A stretch of DNA of 64,000 nt from Cucumibacter marinus DSM 18995. GTDB lineage: Bacteria > Pseudomonadota > Alphaproteobacteria > Rhizobiales > Devosiaceae. Location: NCBI RefSeq assembly GCF_000429865.1, contig NZ_KE386977.1, positions 55,043-119,042 on the forward strand, read 5' to 3'. A program made the translations under genes and the position numbers. Under the pieces are notes generated by a model. That model ran no database searches. It was not told the origin of the DNA and saw only the letters and a list, made by a program, of their open reading frames with translations. This document shows, piece by piece, positions 62,246 through 64,000 of this stretch (position 1 is the first letter of the stretch; every line of letters begins with the position of its first letter).

Positions 62246-63871
62246 GTGCCGAACACCCAACTCCCAGCCCTTGATCCCGCATTGTTCGATGCGGCGCAGA
62301 CCGCGCGCGCCTGGCCCTTCGAAGAGGCCCGCAAGATCGTCAAACGGCTGGAGAAATCGGGCAAACAGGAGGCCGTGTTCGAGACCGGTTACGGACCGTC
62401 CGGCCTGCCGCATATCGGCACTTTCTGCGAGGTCGCGCGCACGACCATGGTGCGCACGGCGTTTCGGTTGTTGACCCGCGACGAAATCCCGACCCGGCTG
62501 ATCTGCTTTTCCGACGATATGGACGGCATGCGCAAGATCCCGGATACGGTGCCCGATCCCAAGGCGCTCGAGCCCTATCTGCAGCTGCCTCTGACCGCCG
62601 TGCCGAACCCGTTCGGTAGCGACCATGACAGCTTTGCCGATCACAACAACGCCATGCTGTGTCGGTTCCTCGACGCTTATGGCTTCGACTACGAGTTCGC
62701 CAGCGCCACGGACTATTACAAGTCTGGCAAGTTCGATGAGGCCCTGTTGCACGCGGTCGAGAAGTTCGACGACATCATGAAGGTGATGTTGCCAACTCTC
62801 GGGCCGGAACGGCAGGCGACCTATAGCCCGTTCCTGCCGATCTCGCCGAGCTCGGGCCGGGTGCTCTATGTGCCCATGAAGCATGTCGACGCCAAGGCCG
62901 GCACAATCACCTTTGACGATGAAGACGGCACCGAAATCACCATGTCGGTCACCGGCGGCAACTGCAAGATGCAGTGGAAGCCCGATTTCGGCATGCGCTG
63001 GGCCGCGCTCGGGGTCGATTTCGAGATGTTCGGCAAGGACCATCAGTCCAACCAGCCGATCTATGACCGGATCTGCAAGATCCTCGGTGCCCCGGCGCCC
63101 GAGCATTACGTCTATGAGCTGTTCCTCGATCAGAACGGGCAGAAGATCTCGAAGTCGAAAGGCAATGGCATCTCGATCGACGAATGGCTGGCCTATGCGC
63201 CCACCGAAAGCCTGGCGCTGTTCGTCTATCAAAAGCCCCGGGCGGCCAAGAAGCTCTATTTCGATGTCATCCCGCGCGCGGTCGACGAATACTACCAGTT
63301 CGTTTCCGCCTATGACCGGCAGAGCGCAGCCGAGCGGCTTGAGAACCCGGCCTTCCACATCCATTCGGGCAACCCGCATGAAGGCGAGCACGGCTCCCCG
63401 AACATGCCGCTCACCTTCTCGCTGCTGCTCAACCTGGTTTCGGCGGCCAATGCCGAGGACAAGGCTGTGCTGTGGGGCTTCATCTCCCGCTATGTGCCGG
63501 GCGCCACGCCGCAAAGCCATCCCGAACTCGACCGGCTGGCCGGCTATGCGATCCGCTACTTTGCGGACTTCGTGAAGCCCAACAAGACCTTCAGGGCGGC
63601 GACCGACACCGAGCGCAAGGCATTCGAAGCGCTTTCGGTGGCGCTTGAGCCGCTCGAGGGGTCGACCGATGCCGAGGCGATCCAGAACGTCGTCTACGAG
63701 ATCGGCAAATCCGCAGGGATCGAACCGCTCCGGGACTGGTTCAAGGCGCTCTATCAAGTGCTGCTCGGTCAGGACCAGGGCCCTCGCTTCGGTTCCTTCG
63801 TGGCGCTCTACGGCGTTGCCGAAACCCGCCAGTTGATTGCCCAGGCGCTCAACGGGGACTTCTTGTCCTAA
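62246..63871 (+). CDS. lysS: Class I lysyl-tRNA synthetase
   Basis: A 541-residue class I LysRS (archaeal type, also in alphaproteobacteria and spirochaetes). HIGH-like PHIG in [12 protein letters not shown] (about residues 53-56 of the mature reading), KMSKS-like KISKSKGNG, and the C-terminal helical anticodon-binding part are present. The start is a GTG at 62246 after GAGAAAGAAAA; an upstream in-frame extension to 62084 runs through an untranslated stretch. It charges tRNA-Lys. Confidence 0.94.
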   Translation: MPNTQLPALDPALFDAAQTARAWPFEEARKIVKRLEKSGKQEAVFETGYGPSGLPHIGTFCEVARTTMVRTAFRLLTRDEIPTRLICFSDDMDGMRKIPDTVPDPKALEPYLQLPLTAVPNPFGSDHDSFADHNNAMLCRFLDAYGFDYEFASATDYYKSGKFDEALLHAVEKFDDIMKVMLPTLGPERQATYSPFLPISPSSGRVLYVPMKHVDAKAGTITFDDEDGTEITMSVTGGNCKMQWKPDFGMRWAALGVDFEMFGKDHQSNQPIYDRICKILGAPAPEHYVYELFLDQNGQKISKSKGNGISIDEWLAYAPTESLALFVYQKPRAAKKLYFDVIPRAVDEYYQFVSAYDRQSAAERLENPAFHIHSGNPHEGEHGSPNMPLTFSLLLNLVSAANAEDKAVLWGFISRYVPGATPQSHPELDRLAGYAIRYFADFVKPNKTFRAATDTERKAFEALSVALEPLEGSTDAEAIQNVVYEIGKSAGIEPLRDWFKALYQVLLGQDQGPRFGSFVALYGVAETRQLIAQALNGDFLS

Positions 63872-63886
63872 GTCCGATTGCAGGGC

Positions 63887-63904
63887 AGGGCGGTCCGCCG
63901 CCTT
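63887..63904 (+). terminator. Weak hairpin after lysyl-tRNA synthetase gene
   Basis: AGGGCGG pairs with CCGCCTT (one G-U) around a four-base loop, followed by GTTCCC, about 15 bp after the stop. The T-tail is poor. Confidence 0.3.
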
Positions 63905-63919
63905 GTTCCCGTCGGACGA

Positions 63920-63968
63920 GCCCTCGCCCTTCGAGGTTCGGCTTCGCCTCTCGCCTCAGGGTGAGGGC
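63920..63968. repeat. REP-like palindrome, second copy of the family
   Basis: GCCCTCGCCCT at the left pairs with AGGGTGAGGGC at the right, with GAGG/CCTC inside, forming a long stem. Its first 16 bases CCCTCGCCCTTCGAGG are identical to 18302-18317. Such elements are scattered between genes in many alphaproteobacteria. Confidence 0.7.
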
Positions 63969-64000
63969 TTGGGACAGTCCTGCACCGTGCGCTCCCTCTC

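Noticed and set aside
1..64000. CRISPR arrays, insertion sequences, integrases or prophage genes
   Set aside because: No spaced direct repeats and no transposase, integrase or phage structural protein could be found among the supported genes.

Overview
The window is high-GC, gene-dense DNA from an alphaproteobacterium, most likely of the order Hyphomicrobiales. The markers are a gcrA cell-cycle regulator with GANTC sites upstream, a TTAA-N7-TTAA CtrA-type box, a SAM-II riboswitch upstream of metZ, a class I lysyl-tRNA synthetase, a long dCTP deaminase, and a phoR-pstSCAB-phoU-phoB locus. The genus cannot be fixed from this sequence. I see no phage, insertion sequence or CRISPR array. The only dispersed repeats are short REP-like palindromes at 18302-18523 and 63920-63968.

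Region 1 (1-4649): the end of a gentisate-pathway operon (gentisate dioxygenase fragment, fumarylpyruvate-type hydrolase, zeta-class GST isomerase) followed by a DctP-DctQ-DctM TRAP importer. Region 2 (4700-7917): a cobalamin riboswitch with a possible short leader ORF, then a BtuCDF-like ABC importer. Region 3 (7918-17174): a large hybrid histidine kinase on the minus strand, then a five-gene peptide/oligosaccharide ABC importer. Region 4 (17175-18888): a pirin gene and a palindrome-rich gap that carries a 24-codon minus-strand ORF with an unusually complete Shine-Dalgarno sequence.

Region 5 (18889-32920) is the most unusual part. It holds a ferric-reductase-like flavocytochrome, a 1104-residue protein with four haem motifs and a DUF4384-like end, an OmpA-like protein, two caspase-fold proteins with DUF4384-like ends, a caspase-SPOR-SH3-SH3 protein, a VanX-like D,D-dipeptidase with SH3, a caspase-PAN-PAN protein and a small secreted protein. 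All but the reductase carry export signals. The inference is an envelope-located caspase system tied to peptidoglycan and redox. Its function is not known to me.

Region 6 (32959-42540): creA, ppk2 and the complete phosphate-starvation locus with a Pho box. Region 7 (42610-46795): gcrA, then argD-argF-hslO. Region 8 (46902-56493): an RND efflux pair, trkH, a CDP-alcohol phosphatidyltransferase, metZ under a SAM-II riboswitch with an apparent terminator, dCTP deaminase and tRNA-Gly. Region 9 (56496-64000): a secreted ClpP-fold protein, a GT2 glycosyltransferase, a family 3 solute-binding protein, a sterol-desaturase-family hydroxylase, a TerB-like protein and lysyl-tRNA synthetase.
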